Shown here: positions 31,801 to 45,200 of the stretch, piece after piece
Layout: each line of letters begins with the position of its first letter
Position numbering within the stretch: position 1 is the stretch's first letter
DNA from: Mesostigma viride
Lineage: Eukaryota; Streptophyta; Mesostigmatophyceae; Mesostigmatales; Mesostigmataceae
Length of the DNA: 47,500 bases
NCBI GenBank assembly: GCA_009746045.1
Contig: RPFO01000213.1
Span: 7,029,109-7,076,608 of the forward strand
Reading direction: 5' to 3'
The notes under the pieces: model-generated
Seen by the model: only the letters and a program-made list of their open reading frames with translations
What the model was told of the DNA's origin: nothing
Database searches by the model: none
Position numbers and translations under genes: made by a program

Positions 31801-33275
31801 GCACTCTGTGTCAACCCCAGCATATATGCGACCCAGCTTGCGCTCGCATTTGAAGGAAGCGGGGCTATCAAGGATATTCATCCTCACTCAGAGGGAAAGT
31901 GTCTGCCGTTGCAGACAGAGGCTGGGAGGGGCAGCATGACGGCACCTGATGGCACGTGAAGGCAACGAAAATGTGTGGGGGTGCTGCCGCTGTTTCTGTA
32001 CTTACATGGGCCTGCAGCGGCAGCGACCATTATATCAGCGATCCTGATTCCTGCTAATGCGCAAGGGACTACCATCTCAATTGGCTGTACCCCACTGGTC
32101 TAAGGCTACTCTCATGCTTGTGCCCGGAACCTATTTTTCTTAGGGGTACGACCTATTTCCCGAAGTTCCTTTCGCGCTTGGCCAAATTTCACCCTATTTC
32201 AGCTCCCTCTTCTCACGCTTGGCCGAAGCACGTCCCTAATTGCGATTTGGATCGGCGCGGCACCCTGCTGTTTGGCTGGGCGGCACCAATTTCCGCTTGT
32301 CCCAGCTCTGGGCTTGGGACAAGGACAAAATTGGTAAATAGGACTGCTCTGAATGTGTACTGAGCAAAAGTCGTGCGTCCTGCGGAATGTACCGTGCCTA
32401 GTACGCAGTTTTGAGTCCGATGTAGTAAGTTTATGTTCAGCTGCGCATGTCTTTCCCGCGCGTGCTGTAAATGTACAACCACAAGTTCAGGAATTGGAAC
32501 CGAAAAAGGAATAAGGTCACCCGGAATTGGCTACGGAAAAGGTGCTTGTCCCATGCACCAAAAAACCCTGGGACAAGGCGGGACGGATCCTCCCCAAAAA
32601 GCAGGTTCCGGGCGCTCAAGCGTGAGAGTAGCCTGCCATACGGCGCACGTGCAGAAAGCCTCACATACGATTAGAAGTGATGAGTTTACAGACAACACAG
32701 ACGTAACCTACAGCCCCCTGGTTCTGCCGTTCCTGCCTGGTGTCATGGAAGATATCTTTTGTCCATAGGTTGACGCCACTAAACAGGTCGGCGTCACTAA
32801 CACAAGTTGGAGCCACACAAGCAAAGGAATGTGATGGATCAGATGGACACCACGGCATGCCTACGTGCATGACACGTAAGTGCATAAAAAGATGGACGCC
32901 ACGGCGCTTACCAGGGACTCACGACATTGACAGGTGGCTAGTATGACATCCCAACCCAAGGTATCTTTGATACCCACTGCCCCGACGGAACATATCCTAG
33001 CAGTAAAATACAATCAACACCCATCACCTGGACAGAAGCATCGACAAGGAGCTAGCGGCCATGTCATAACGTGTCAGGAAAGATTCAAACTTCCAACTTC
33101 CAGGCTCCTGATCCCTGATGGCGTACCGCGTTTGCCAGCGCGGAGCTGTAGCGCTTCATCTCCTCGGCCAGCGCCTTGTCGTCCAGGATCGCTCGGTAAC
33201 TGCTGGCATCTGTGTCCCTCGACCCCGCGTCCACCGACTTGGCCGACTCGGCAGGCGACTGCCTCTTCCTTCGCG
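28898..33275 (-). CDS. TRS120: TRS120 exons 16-19: C-terminal domains and stop
   Basis: Contents: YRAILDDKALAEEMKRYSSA (33127-33275); VSLHWRSVEGNTGQLSLDAP and VDLSLWVGNASAEPLCARLG with a low-complexity loop between (30647-31204); DAVMWMGCFQRVELE (29835-29969); then HGFALCFLKKGLFSLVPR and AFAFKRLCKGQPFFFQVV followed by TAG at 28898-28900. The last block matches the C-terminal strand of plant TRS120 (FSLYFLVPGEYTMV ... PPFHVCV). Phases agree across all four exons. Confidence 0.9.
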
Positions 33276-36200
33276 CTGGTGGGGTGATGATCGCAGATGA
33301 GGTGTGTCAAAGTATGATCGCAGATGGGGTGTGCCGAGGGACAAGCAGCTGGAGCACCGCGTGTTAGCCACTTGAGTGTGTGGGGGAGGGCATCCAAGAC
33401 ACTGCATGTGATGGTATCTTCCTGTCGTGTGCGCAAACATGTTCTTTATAGCCCCTAACCATTGTATACAAGGCTAACCATGTAGCCCCCTACAAGCGCC
33501 CCGTCCTACGACAACGCATGCGATTCTGACCATAACATTCCCGCGAGGGGGGAAACAGGAACAAAAAGACACTGGTAGCTTTCACGCCAAAAACATTCCC
33601 GCGACTTACACGGCTGTGGCAATGATGCCGACCGCCCCAAAGTGGGCACCGATCCGCCCACGGGTGCGAGCGGAGGCAACGCCGCTCCCCCACCAGGGCC
33701 TGAACCCTCGTTGGAATTGGCCGGCAGCACGGTAGATGTCACCGGCCCATAGGCCGACCCACCCGCACTGATATTCCCACCGGTCGCGCCACCGCCACTT
33801 CTGCTATGATTACCACCCGTGCTACCCGCAACGCCACTACTGCTACTACTACTGCTGCCATCTGGCCCCCGATCCAGCCACTGCCGCCTCACGGGCACGA
33901 ACACGCGCGCGACCTCGCCTGGGTCCATTGTGCACAGCACGCACGCGCCGCTGCTGTCATCCCCCCACGTGCGCCGCCGGCCGCCCTCGACGCCACTGCC
34001 CCAGGCCCCGTCCGACCCACTCCCGGTCCGCCCGATTCCCCCCCCCTCGCCGTCATTGCTGCGGGGGGTGAAGGTGTTCACGCCCGCACGGGCAAGCTGG
34101 GCGATCGCCGCATCCACCGCCGCGCCAACCTTGCCCGACACGATCCCCTCGGCTGCGATGGGCACCCCCAGGGCCAGCCCAGACTCCGTGCGCGACAAGT
34201 TCTCACTCCCGCTGCGCCCGCCAGCGGCGGTCGGGCCGCTCACGCTGCGAGAGACTGCGCCATCCCCCCCGTGGTTACTGCCCCCGACCCCGCCGTTGCC
34301 ATTGTACGCGTCCATGGTCCCGCCGCTGCCCCCCTCGTAGTCATCGCCGTCGTAATACCGCCGCATGGCACGGAACGTGTGCGGATTGGCGGCGATGAGG
34401 ATGCCCCCGGGGGGCGGCGCCAGCTTGTCACCGCTCCCGTTCCCGCTCTCGCCCGCCAACCCCAGCCCAGAGGCATCTGACACGGACGCCCGTTCTCGGT
34501 CTCCATCCACGTCTGGCCCTGGGAACAGCCCAGTGCCCGGCCCGGCACCCGCAGCCAGTGACGACGGGAGCAACAACGACGGCAGCGCGGACGAGGAGGG
34601 GGTCAGCGAGGCCGTGTCCCCCAGCACGGCACCGGCGGCGGAGGCGATCGCGTCTGCAAGCCAGGTTACCCACTGGGAGGCCGGCGCGGGCGGCGCGGGG
34701 CCGACGCAGGGAGCCTCAATGCGGAATGGGTAGTCGGCCTTGTTGCGCACGCGGACCTCGAGCAGGCAGAAGCTGTTACTTGTGGTGGTGGTTGCTGTTG
34801 TTGCTGTTGTGGCGGTGCTGCCGACGCTGCTGGTGCATGCGGGGTGGGGGTTGTGGTCTGTGGCGTGTGTGTGTGAATCCAGTGGGAAGAGGGTTGCCAT
34901 ATGGGTGGAAGGATAGCAGCAAGGATAGGAGCATGAGTCAAGAGCTTGAGAAGGGTATGTATAAGGGCATGATGAAGAAGTATTAACCTATACTACTAAA
35001 AGCAGAAAAAAAGCCACGAATGAGAACGAGAAGAAGAGCACGAGCGGGAGTGAAACAGGAAGAAATAATAAGAGCACACTCTGGAGTAAGAGCGTCAATA
35101 AGAGCACGTAGAGGTCCATGATTCACGCCCCCAGGGCAAACTCAAATAAGGAACCGGCACGTCGCTGCTGCTGTGTCGGTTACGGACGGCGTGGGCAGCG
35201 TGCCGCCGCGCTAATAACATATTCCGCAGGAAGTGCGTGCAAGATTGCAAAGGACATGCTACACATGCCCACATGAATGCCTCGCAACCAATCCATCCGT
35301 ACCCTGACGCCTGCTGACAATGTGACGACAAAGGGTGCAGCAAGATGGTAGGTAAAGAGCACGCCCCCCCCCCTGCACACCTGCAGGATGACCTGCCCGA
35401 TCGCAATTGCCGGATGCCATGTCATTTCCACCACTGCTGCCCCTCAGGTCTCCCGCTCCTTGGCCCCCACCGCTGCGTGATGCCACACCGCCCTCCGAGC
35501 CACCACCACCCTGCTCAGCGGCCCCACCCCTGCACGGCCCGGCGACATCGACCACAAACGGTGCGACGCACACCACGTTGTCCTCCACATTATGCATGCT
35601 GGACTCGGCTGCCACACTCATCGCAGGGCCACCATGCATGCTCCCTTGACGCGAACACATGGCCGTGCCCGCGACACTGGGCGCGTGAGAGGGCGCCTGG
35701 ACCCCCCCCGTGGCAAACAGACCCGACAAGGACACCTCGGAGAGGGCGCTACTGGTGCGGGCAATCACATCCGCAGTGTTTCCCCCGGACAGGTCCCATC
35801 CAGCCTCATTGTAGGTGGCGTCTCCCACGTGGCCATAGGGGCTGGCCCCTGCGCCCGCGTACGGCGACCTCACAGCGCTGGCAAGGTTGTAAGGGGACGC
35901 CGAGGGGCCCGCGGGTAGGCCGGCCCCGAACGAGAACGCCGAGGCCAGGCGGGGCAGCGTGGCCGCCCCCGCGGTGGTGTTGACAGAGATGCCGCGCGAC
36001 GCAAGCACGAGCGCGCGGACGACCGAGGGCGGGGCGTCCTCGAACGCGACCACACGGGTGCCCAGCAGGCGCAGACCCGGCTGCATCTCTATCTCCACGC
36101 TGATCGCCAGCTCGCGCCCGTGGATGATGGCCGGCTTGTCCGCGGCGGGCTTGGAGGGTTCGGCGTGTGATGATGCTGACGTGGTCGGTGGTGTCTTGAG

Positions 36201-39200
36201 GGAGGCGCCGTTGTGCAGGCCGTTGGGGAGGAGACCGTTGGGCAGCGGCTCAGTCGGCGTTACTGCTGTTGTTGTTGGTGTTCGAGGGGCTTCTGAGTCG
36301 GAGCTCGCCTTGCTCAGGCTGGAGGGGGGATGACTGTCCGGCGGCGGGGCAGACTCCTCGGGTGAGGCCGTGCCTGCCGTGACATCGGTGTGGTAGTCCA
36401 TGGCAGTCAAGGAGAACGGGGGGGGGAGATTGAGGACGTGAGCGGTAGGCTGTCATTGTTTCTGCGGGAAAGAGGGCTGTAACTCAAGTACAAAGCGGAC
36501 GTGCCTGCATGAACCGAGAACCAAGCAAGTTATCCAAGACAATGTGTTTTATTCAAGACAATGTACGCCAGGGAACTTCTGGATGTGAAATACGGGAAGC
36601 ACACGGGAGGACAAAGCATCGAGGGCATGATCTGGGAAAGCGCGCACTGTAACACGTACACAATCCTTCACCATTAAATGCACACGCACAGCACATGATG
36701 CCAAAATGGGCCTAAGGGCTCTAGTGGTGAAATTAATTTGTTCAGCAGGTGTCTTGAAAGTGCCCTTGCTGAGTAGTATGTATTGTAATTCACACAAGTA
36801 ATACAGAAACAATGAGTGGTACATCCAGACCCCTGACTTTGATATCTGTGCTCTAGACCATAGAAATAACCTCCCCTCAACTCACAGAGGAACCTACTTA
36901 TCCCTCTATTGTAGAAGTAAACCTTGCTACCATGTGTGCTTGACCGATTCCGCCACGTCCCTTATAATCCACCGCTGCACCTGTTCTATTCTTAGTTTCT
37001 GACAGCTCTCAACAGCACCTACCTGAAAAAGTACGGGAATCAAATCTCTTTTGACATCAGCCCCTATCGTACGGGTTGCCTTGCTGCGGACCCATATGTA
37101 CTCGGTGGTCATGCCGCAACTTCTAGTCCACTCCCGCCTCTATAATACCTACTGCATGTGGAACCCTATGACTCTGCCAATGAAGGCACGCGGATCGTGC
37201 TTGAATTAGCACCTTTGCCTGTGTCCTCAACCATGGCGCTGCATGCGTGCAATATAATTTCTTTTCCCTTCTCCGTATCTCTCCGTGTGCACTTGACCAT
37301 GACGGTGCATCTTGTCGCAAGTTGTCGCAAGTTGTCGCAAGTTGTCGCAAGTTGTCGCAAGTTGTCGCAAGTTGTCGCAAGTTGTCGCAAGTTGTTGTTG
37401 TTGCAAGTTGTTGCACGTTGTCGCATACCTGTGTACTCGATGGTCACGCTGGACGTGGTGGACGCGCCCTCCTTGAGCGAGCTACTGGCCGCGCTGATGG
37501 ACACCGGAAGCAGCACGCTGCCCCCCTTGGCCAGCGGCAGCGCGCGTTGGAGCGTGGATGCATCCACTGAGAGCATGCCGCGCCGACACAGTGTGGTCAC
37601 ATCTACCTGCCGGGTGTGGTGGGGTGTGGGGCCGCACACACAGGTGGGTGCACGGAGCCCACAAAGGAGGATGTCGCGAGACCGAGACAATGCAGAGGTG
37701 AGCACAAAAAAGGTTACTGGTATCTTCCTTCCCAGTACCATAGCGGTATAGTAAACCTGGTGACCTGTTTCTAGACTTTGCTAATAATGTGTTCGGCTGT
37801 ATTGTTCAATGTGTGTGCACGTATGTCTGTTATCCTGTGCCCATGGGGAAGTTTGTGCAGGCTGGGACGGCACCGCAAGGCATGGGATGCCATGTAGATG
37901 GAAAAAGACCAGGGCAGTGCCCATTCCTCCATGCTTACTGCCAAACAGGAGAGGCTCTATCTGTGCTTGTCAGGCTGCGTGGAGCTGTGCCGCGGACACA
38001 CGTTTTATTAAGGCCTTTTATCCCAAATGAACTTATGGATATAATAATGCAGGCCGGTGCAGGCCTGCCTTTCTTCTAGGTGAATGGTGAACTGGCTGGT
38101 GGATTGGTTCGACTTACGGCTAGCTCAGCGAGCCTAACGACGACAACAACAGCAACACACCAGCCCGAAACAACCACAATGTCAGCAAAGCCAGGCCATG
38201 ATGTCTAACCCAGCTGTCATTATCATGCCAGCAACCACGCCTACAAGTATACAACCATGAATTCATACATACCTGCCGCACGGTGGTGGCGCCGATGTTT
38301 CTCAGCAGTACTGTCAGCTTGCGGACCTGCAACCCCAGGGACATCCAGGTTACGAGGCCAGGTAAACAAATGGCAATTCGTGATGGGGGCAGCAAGTGAG
38401 GATGGTGAGCGGGCGCCTCAAACAGGTTCGTGACAGTGAGAAAGCAAAACACCGAACGAGGAGCCCTTTCCTGAAGGATTATTACCAGGGCCTTTCTGAG
38501 AATGCTGATAACAGCGGGCAACCATGAAGGAATAAACTGTGTAAATTCATGCACTCATGCGGAGCAGGGAGTGTCAGAAAAACGCCCAAATGTCGCCAGG
38601 GGAGTCTGCTTGTACCCTGTTGGGTGATACCAGATGGCCGGACCGAGAGACTTACTTAACAAGAACACTGAGCATATAGTAGTAGCACGCAAAAGCTCAT
38701 GAAAAAGGAGAACATCGTTGTTCACACGATTCTCAGGAGCTAAAGAGCCAGCAAGGCACACCATTAACCCCAATACAAGTATGCATCACGAGGAATACAA
38801 ACTAGCTCAAACTTTCCCCTTTCCCGCCCCCAAAGGACCCAAACTCCCAAATGAATGCACATTCATGGGTTTCAGAGAGCAACAGCACCATTTTGACTCC
38901 CTATGAAGCCACGGCCCTCAGTGCACAGTTAACCATCATTGCCGACAGATGTATGACTTTCTAATGACAAAACAAAAGGTGAAAAAAAGGAAGAAAATTA
39001 ATAGCACCCTCGCCTCACCTCGCCCGGGTACACCCCCACGTGCTCGGTCGCATCCACCACCTTGTCGCTGTCGGGCCGCAGCGGGCGCCCTGCTGCCGAG
39101 CACAGCCGCGGCACCAGCAGCGGCAGCGGAGGCACCACGGTGACCGCCTTGGCGCAGTCGGCACCCACCACGCTGCCGTCGGGCGCATGCGAGCCTCCGC

Positions 39201-42200
39201 AGCGGTGCTCACTCAGCATGCCCAGGCAGCGCACGACGCAGCCCAGCACCCTGCGGGTGAGGCAGTGAGGGCATTCCATTCATTAGACCACAAGGGAACA
39301 TTCCATACCACAAGGGAACATTCCATTCTTTAGACCATGAGTAAACATTACATTCGTTAGACCACAAGGGAACGTTCCACTCATTAGACCATAAGAAAAC
39401 ATTCCATTCATAAGACCATGAGGGAACATTGCATTTATTAAGGGAATGGTCAGGTAGCGAAGAGGGGGAGGAACAGCGCGTTACGACAAGGGTGTACGAC
39501 TAATGCACATGCTAGCGAGCGATTGGCAGTGAGGACAGTCCCTGGCGCGATCTGACGCTTCCTTTCGCGCTAAGCAGAAATAGGGTGAATATTCTGCGAT
39601 TCCACCATGTGCGCAGTAGCGGGTGACGCTTCCTTTCGCGCTAAGCAGAAATAGGGTGAATATCCTGCGATTCCACCATGTGCGCAGTGGCGGGAGCCAG
39701 CTCAGCCAATACAGAAAAACCAATGGTTGCCGCCGGCACAGGAAGTGGGCGTACAGCTCCTTACCTTCAGCGTTTGCTAAGGACAAGGCAATATGCATGG
39801 AGGAAGAACGATAGGCCTTGCGCGCTCTTTTCAGCATACTTAAGGAGTATGCGCAATTTCCACAAGGCATTTAAGGCAAATGGGGCACACCGATGAACCA
39901 AAAAAAAATTCCAGAGCCAGGAAAACAGGAAGGAAAAGTGGAGGCAGTAGAAAAAAACCAGCTGACGACGGAAAATGGACAGGATGGCAGGCATAAGCGA
40001 GAGGGGTAGGCCTTTCCCGGACTAATCCCACCCAACCCCATTCTCAATAGAAAACCATATTCTTGATAAAGCTGTGACACGCACATACATGGTCATGCCA
40101 CATCATATACTTAGACTACGTATGCCGACTTCCCATAGTCCACTCACTTGAGCTGCCCTGCCTGCCGGGGCACCCCGACGAGCGTGACGATCTTCTTGGA
40201 GTAGGCGGGCAGGTATGCGGTTAGTGGGAGCGCCTCAAAGTCCTCGTGGTCTGTGATCAGGTGGATGCAGTCCACCGACACCTGCGCGCGGTCCACATGG
40301 TGGACGGTAGTGAACACGAAGAAGCAAGTAGGTTGTTTAACTTGACTTTAGGGGGTCAATATACCTTGGTGGACACTGTACGGAGGAGGTCAAAATACAG
40401 TGCCAGTAGAAAGGTTAGTGAAATCTTTCTACTGGCAGGGTAACTATACGGAAGGGACTTGCTTCATACGAGCATATGATGCAACGTCCCTCAACAATTT
40501 CCAGTTTGTATGGCTTTGGCCACGCAAAACCCATACCAGACAGCCAGTCAGGCTCCCACCATTACCCACGAGGCGAATATCAATATCATCAGCTTTTGCG
40601 TGGAAATGAAAAGCAAGCAAACACCAACCCTTGTCAAGAATGACAAATTGATGAAGGAGCGCCCGGATCTGCTCCCGAGCGACCTCAATGTCGCAGTAAC
40701 AAGCGCATACCTCCGTGGAAGGCCACAGGGCTGGGTTTCCACACTCCATGCGAGGCAACCTTTGGGCTCAGCGCTCAAGCATCCACAAGTCCTAAAACAG
40801 GCCTACGCGCATGGCTGCAAGGCCATAGGAACCGCCCTCGTGCCTCTCGTCAGCCGCTCACCCCTGGCTGACCTCTCGCCCCCAGTCACCCGCTCACCCC
40901 TATTACCCACTCCTATTCGCCCTCCTATTCGCCTTGGCCGCTCGCTCCTGATAGCCACTCACCCCTGGTTCCCCGCTTGCCCTCATCTGGTCGCTCACTG
41001 CTTCTTAAACAAATATCACGCCGAAAACGTGCTCACCCCTACGACCCCCTCCCCGCTGGCTGCCCCCTCCCCGCTGGCTGCCCCCTCACCTCAAACGGGC
41101 ACGGGTTGGACATCTCGACGACCACCTCGCCCAGCTCGCCCACGATCCACACCACCGGCTGGCTCGCGGCCGCCGCCGCGTCGGCGCGCCCCTTCTTGCC
41201 GCCCTTGCCCGCCGATGCGTCCATGGGCGAGTAGATGAACAGCCCCTTGCCCGCGCTGGCCCGCTTCTTGCGCTGCCACTCGACGGCCCACATGTGCGCG
41301 GGCGGCGCTGGGTAGGAGAGCACGCGCACAAGGGGTAGGCCCGGCGTGGTGCACTGCGTGCCGTGTGGCAGCAGTCGGGCGCAGCGCACCATGTCGTTGA
41401 GCAGCGAGCGCTGCGCCTCGTCCGACAGGTCCGAGTGGTGTTCCCTGGGGAGACATAGGGGCATATTTAAGGGTACATGGAAACAGGGCATAGGGGCATA
41501 TTTAAGGGTACATGGAAACAGGGCGGGGGTTAAAGGGTCGATCTAAAACGGGGAAAGGGGTGGAAGACTTATGGTGTGGCAGGTGACGTACATGGGTGGG
41601 GGAAGCATCTATTTCCGTGAGTGGCCAATGCAAGTCAGCCTTCTGCCTCCAAACCTTTTGAAGAATTCCAACAGCACCAGGATGACAAATCTATGCCTGC
41701 GCTCATACCCCCCCTTCCCTGCAACCCCACGCACAAGGGTGCTCACCTTCCACATGCACAAGCACACACTAGGGCAGGTCTAGGCCTATGCTCACGCCCA
41801 GTCGCTGCGGCGGTGCTCGCTCTCATGCGCAAGCCCACATTTCAGCCAACACTCGTGCCCTTCCGTACACTGCGTGCGGCGCTGCTCACCGCAGCAGCTG
41901 CACGGCTGCCATCCACGAGGTGAGTGCGTCGTTGGCCTGCATCGCCAGCTCCAGAGTCTCCTGAAGCAGCGCTTTCTGTTGGGTGGGCAGGGCACGTAGG
42001 TGGCAGACAAAAGGTACAAGAAGGGGGAAACACGAAGGGGGTGAACGGACTATTTGGCCACACATACAAGAGTTTGATAACGCATGAATGCATGCATGAG
42101 TGCATGCATGAGGCCACGTACAGGGGCTCCGTACTTCAGCTGCACACTAAGTCGGTCACAACTAAACATCGTGAATAACAAGAAAAGGATCGGACTGGCC

Positions 42201-45200
42201 GGCCGGGCAAGGTATGGTTGCCTGATTGACGGGATACAATTCATAGTACGTTGATACTGGTGTCGGGACTGTCACCCGTTGCGAAAATCTACAAAAAAGC
42301 ACAGGAGTGAAGGGGTGCGGTAAAAGGGAGAGATGTGCAGGCAGACGTAACGCAGTCTGCTTGACCATCTGTTCGGACCGACATCTGAACCATTTCGGAC
42401 TAATACGTTCTGCAGCCATGAATCCACCAGCCTACATCACCGAGCAATTGCCAAACCAAGAGCCTGCCTGCTATTACATTCTTATTCTCAATTGTCAAGA
42501 GATGACAGATCATGCCGAACATTCACATGTAAAACGCAACGCCCACTTTGATGAACTGGGTATGGGTCCCTTGCACCTTGAGCGGCACTCTACCGTCCTC
42601 ACCTTGCCTAGTGTGTGTCACACGGCACAGCCACCCACCCACTGGGCACGCACATCGGCTACCATGGCATCCCCACTGGTGGAATGTGTGATCATCGTTA
42701 GGCCGGAAGCCAAGGTATCATAGTAAGATATAATGATATATGATATTCAAGGGGGGAAAAAAGAGTAGTCCGTCACGGGCACGCAGTCCATGGTCACAAC
42801 CCATCAGTAACCAAAATTGATGCATCATAAGCGTCTCTTAACAGGCCATGGAGCACGAAATGGTCTGCAGTCCACGCACCTGAAGCCCTGGCCAGTAGTC
42901 GGCCTGGGTCTCAATGGATTCCTTGAGCGCCTGCACAGTGGAGACGGGACACGCGGAATCAAGCGCAGCGGCCCGTGCATGCAGCATGACACGACCAGCA
43001 AGGCCAGCCCTTTACTTGACCAGTTCATCCCCTTGAGGCCTTGACTCTTCCCACCGCATGCGTAGATGAACAAATGTACAGCCAAGGATCGAGCAGGCGC
43101 GCTACATGCACAGAGAACCAGCAGCGCAAGAGTTGCGAAAAGAAATAGAAAGCAAAAATGCGCACCTTTGCGCTCGCCAGCGCGCCAACACCATTCAGAC
43201 GTTGGTCTATTTAACGACGTTCGCCTACTGGTGTAAGTAATAGCACCCTGCCAAGTCCAGTGGTAAACCTCATTACATAGGAGTCCTGTTAGCCCACATG
43301 AAGAGTTCACTACCATTTGGCCTGCACGCCTGTGCAGTGCACCTCACGCACCGCTGCTATAGCAGATCTTCAGGCGTGGTCAGTGACTGCTTTATGTAAG
43401 GCGGGCGCCCTACACCGCACGCGCTAAGAAGTAAGAAAATATGGCCATCCGGTTGGCATCCGAGTGCCGATTTAAAGAATGCTATGACCATGCAAAAAGA
43501 AAAATGTCTCACTTTTTCCTCTCCTTCATCCACAGCAAGGGCATCCAAGAACAGGCAGCATACGCACCCAGTCACAGTGGCTGCTGTTGGGCCGACAGTA
43601 CACCTCCGCCGTGCTCAGCAACAGGGGCAGCGCTTTCTGGGCGGATCCGGCAAGCCGGCACTCCAGCGCTGCTTCCCGTATGTGGTACACTTGTTTGTGG
43701 TAGTACCCGACCGACCTGGCAGAGGTGAAAAGATGAGTTGATTCAGAAGATGATCACAGCAGCCAGACAAGAAGGGCATGTCATGCGTGGTGGTCACCCG
43801 GCAAAACAAAAGCTGCCAATCTGCATAGTAGGAACAGCAAAGTTTGACAACCTGTTGGGACAACATGATGACCGATACCGCATATGGCATTATGCTGTCC
43901 TCCTTTCTTATTTAAGATGGTTGCCTAAGGGCGGGAAAACAGGGCCGGCAACCACATGCCATGAGCCAGAATTCATGACATTCAACAATGATTACTGCCC
44001 ATGCATCACGCCAGATAGGTGCTGCCACATCATGAAACAGTGTGGGTGCAACACCGGCAAGGCCCACCATGCTTCAACCAAGTATAACATAAGAGCCTGT
44101 ACACAGGAAGCATGACAGACAAAGACACGAACAGGCAGTCACTGCAAGGAGCAGCCACAGGGTTTCTGGCAGTCTTGCTACTGTGAAACCCCACCAGATG
44201 CTCTGGCCAACTGGCTTACTATGGCGGATTATACGAGGACGAACGAGAGGAAGCAACCCAATGCCATGCTGTGCCCTTGCTTTCCGTGAATCACCAGTGC
44301 AATAGCGTGCGGCAAAGTCACTCACCACCCAATGCCTATTAGTGCTCCTTCTAGTACATAGTGAGGACAAGCTGCACGTGAACAGGCATCCTGGATGCAT
44401 GTCCCAATGACGCTAGCAGGGTAAAAATGACCTTTTACTAAGTGAGTGCTGCTAACTGTGTGTACGAATGCACAATCGTCAAATAACTCACTCGTACACG
44501 CCCGCAATCTCCAGGAAAAGTGACACACGTGCGGACAGCGTCATGCGGCCCGACATACCCATCAGGCTGGTCACCTGCTGGATTGCCTGTGGACAGGGGG
44601 AAAGGGAAAAAGAAGCGCCACCGCCGAGCAGCACGGGGCCATAAGGCAAAGCAAATCATCACTGACATGGGGTGGGCAGTCAGGCATCTGCCAACAAGGC
44701 TTTCTCCATGTCGATGCCCTCAGTCATTGTGCTAGATAAACATCGCTAAAAGCAGAACGGTAAATCACCAAGAGGCAAAGCCGGCACTGCGCGCGGTGCC
44801 TGCTCTCTCGTACCGCCTGCTTGTTGCCTGCCTCTGCGTAGAAGCGGGCCAGCTTGAACACAGCCTCCAGCTCAAGGATGCCGATGGTCAGCCTGTCACA
44901 TGATGGATAACAGGCGGGCAAGGGGGTAAGTTGTCACGAAACAATGTGCGCACACAGGACACGATCCAGAATGATGCTCAGCATACTAGTATCAAAAGGG
45001 CTGTCTCATTGACTCATATTACAAGCCATGCAACGGGGCATGGCGTTCCATGACAGAGCTCTGGACGTTGGTGGTGCAAGTGGATGACTGCTGCCCGAAT
45101 CGAACATTTGGGGCAGCCCCCCCCATACACAAAACCTCATCATCTTTCCAAGCTGCTGCATTACCGTCAGATAAATTGCTGCAGCGGCCAGGATTAATAA

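Noticed and set aside
31348-31887. THPP-repeat and VGGW-repeat proteins
   Set aside because: Artefacts of the (GGGT)n array inside an intron.
33806-34480. 224-aa plus-strand frame opposite TRS120 exon 15
   Set aside because: Antisense shadow of a GC-rich, low-complexity coding exon with conserved segments on the other strand.
37311-37425. CRISPR-like array
   Set aside because: Continuous 10-bp tandem units with no spacers, inside a eukaryotic intron. The same reasoning excludes 47317-47500 and 39272-39440.
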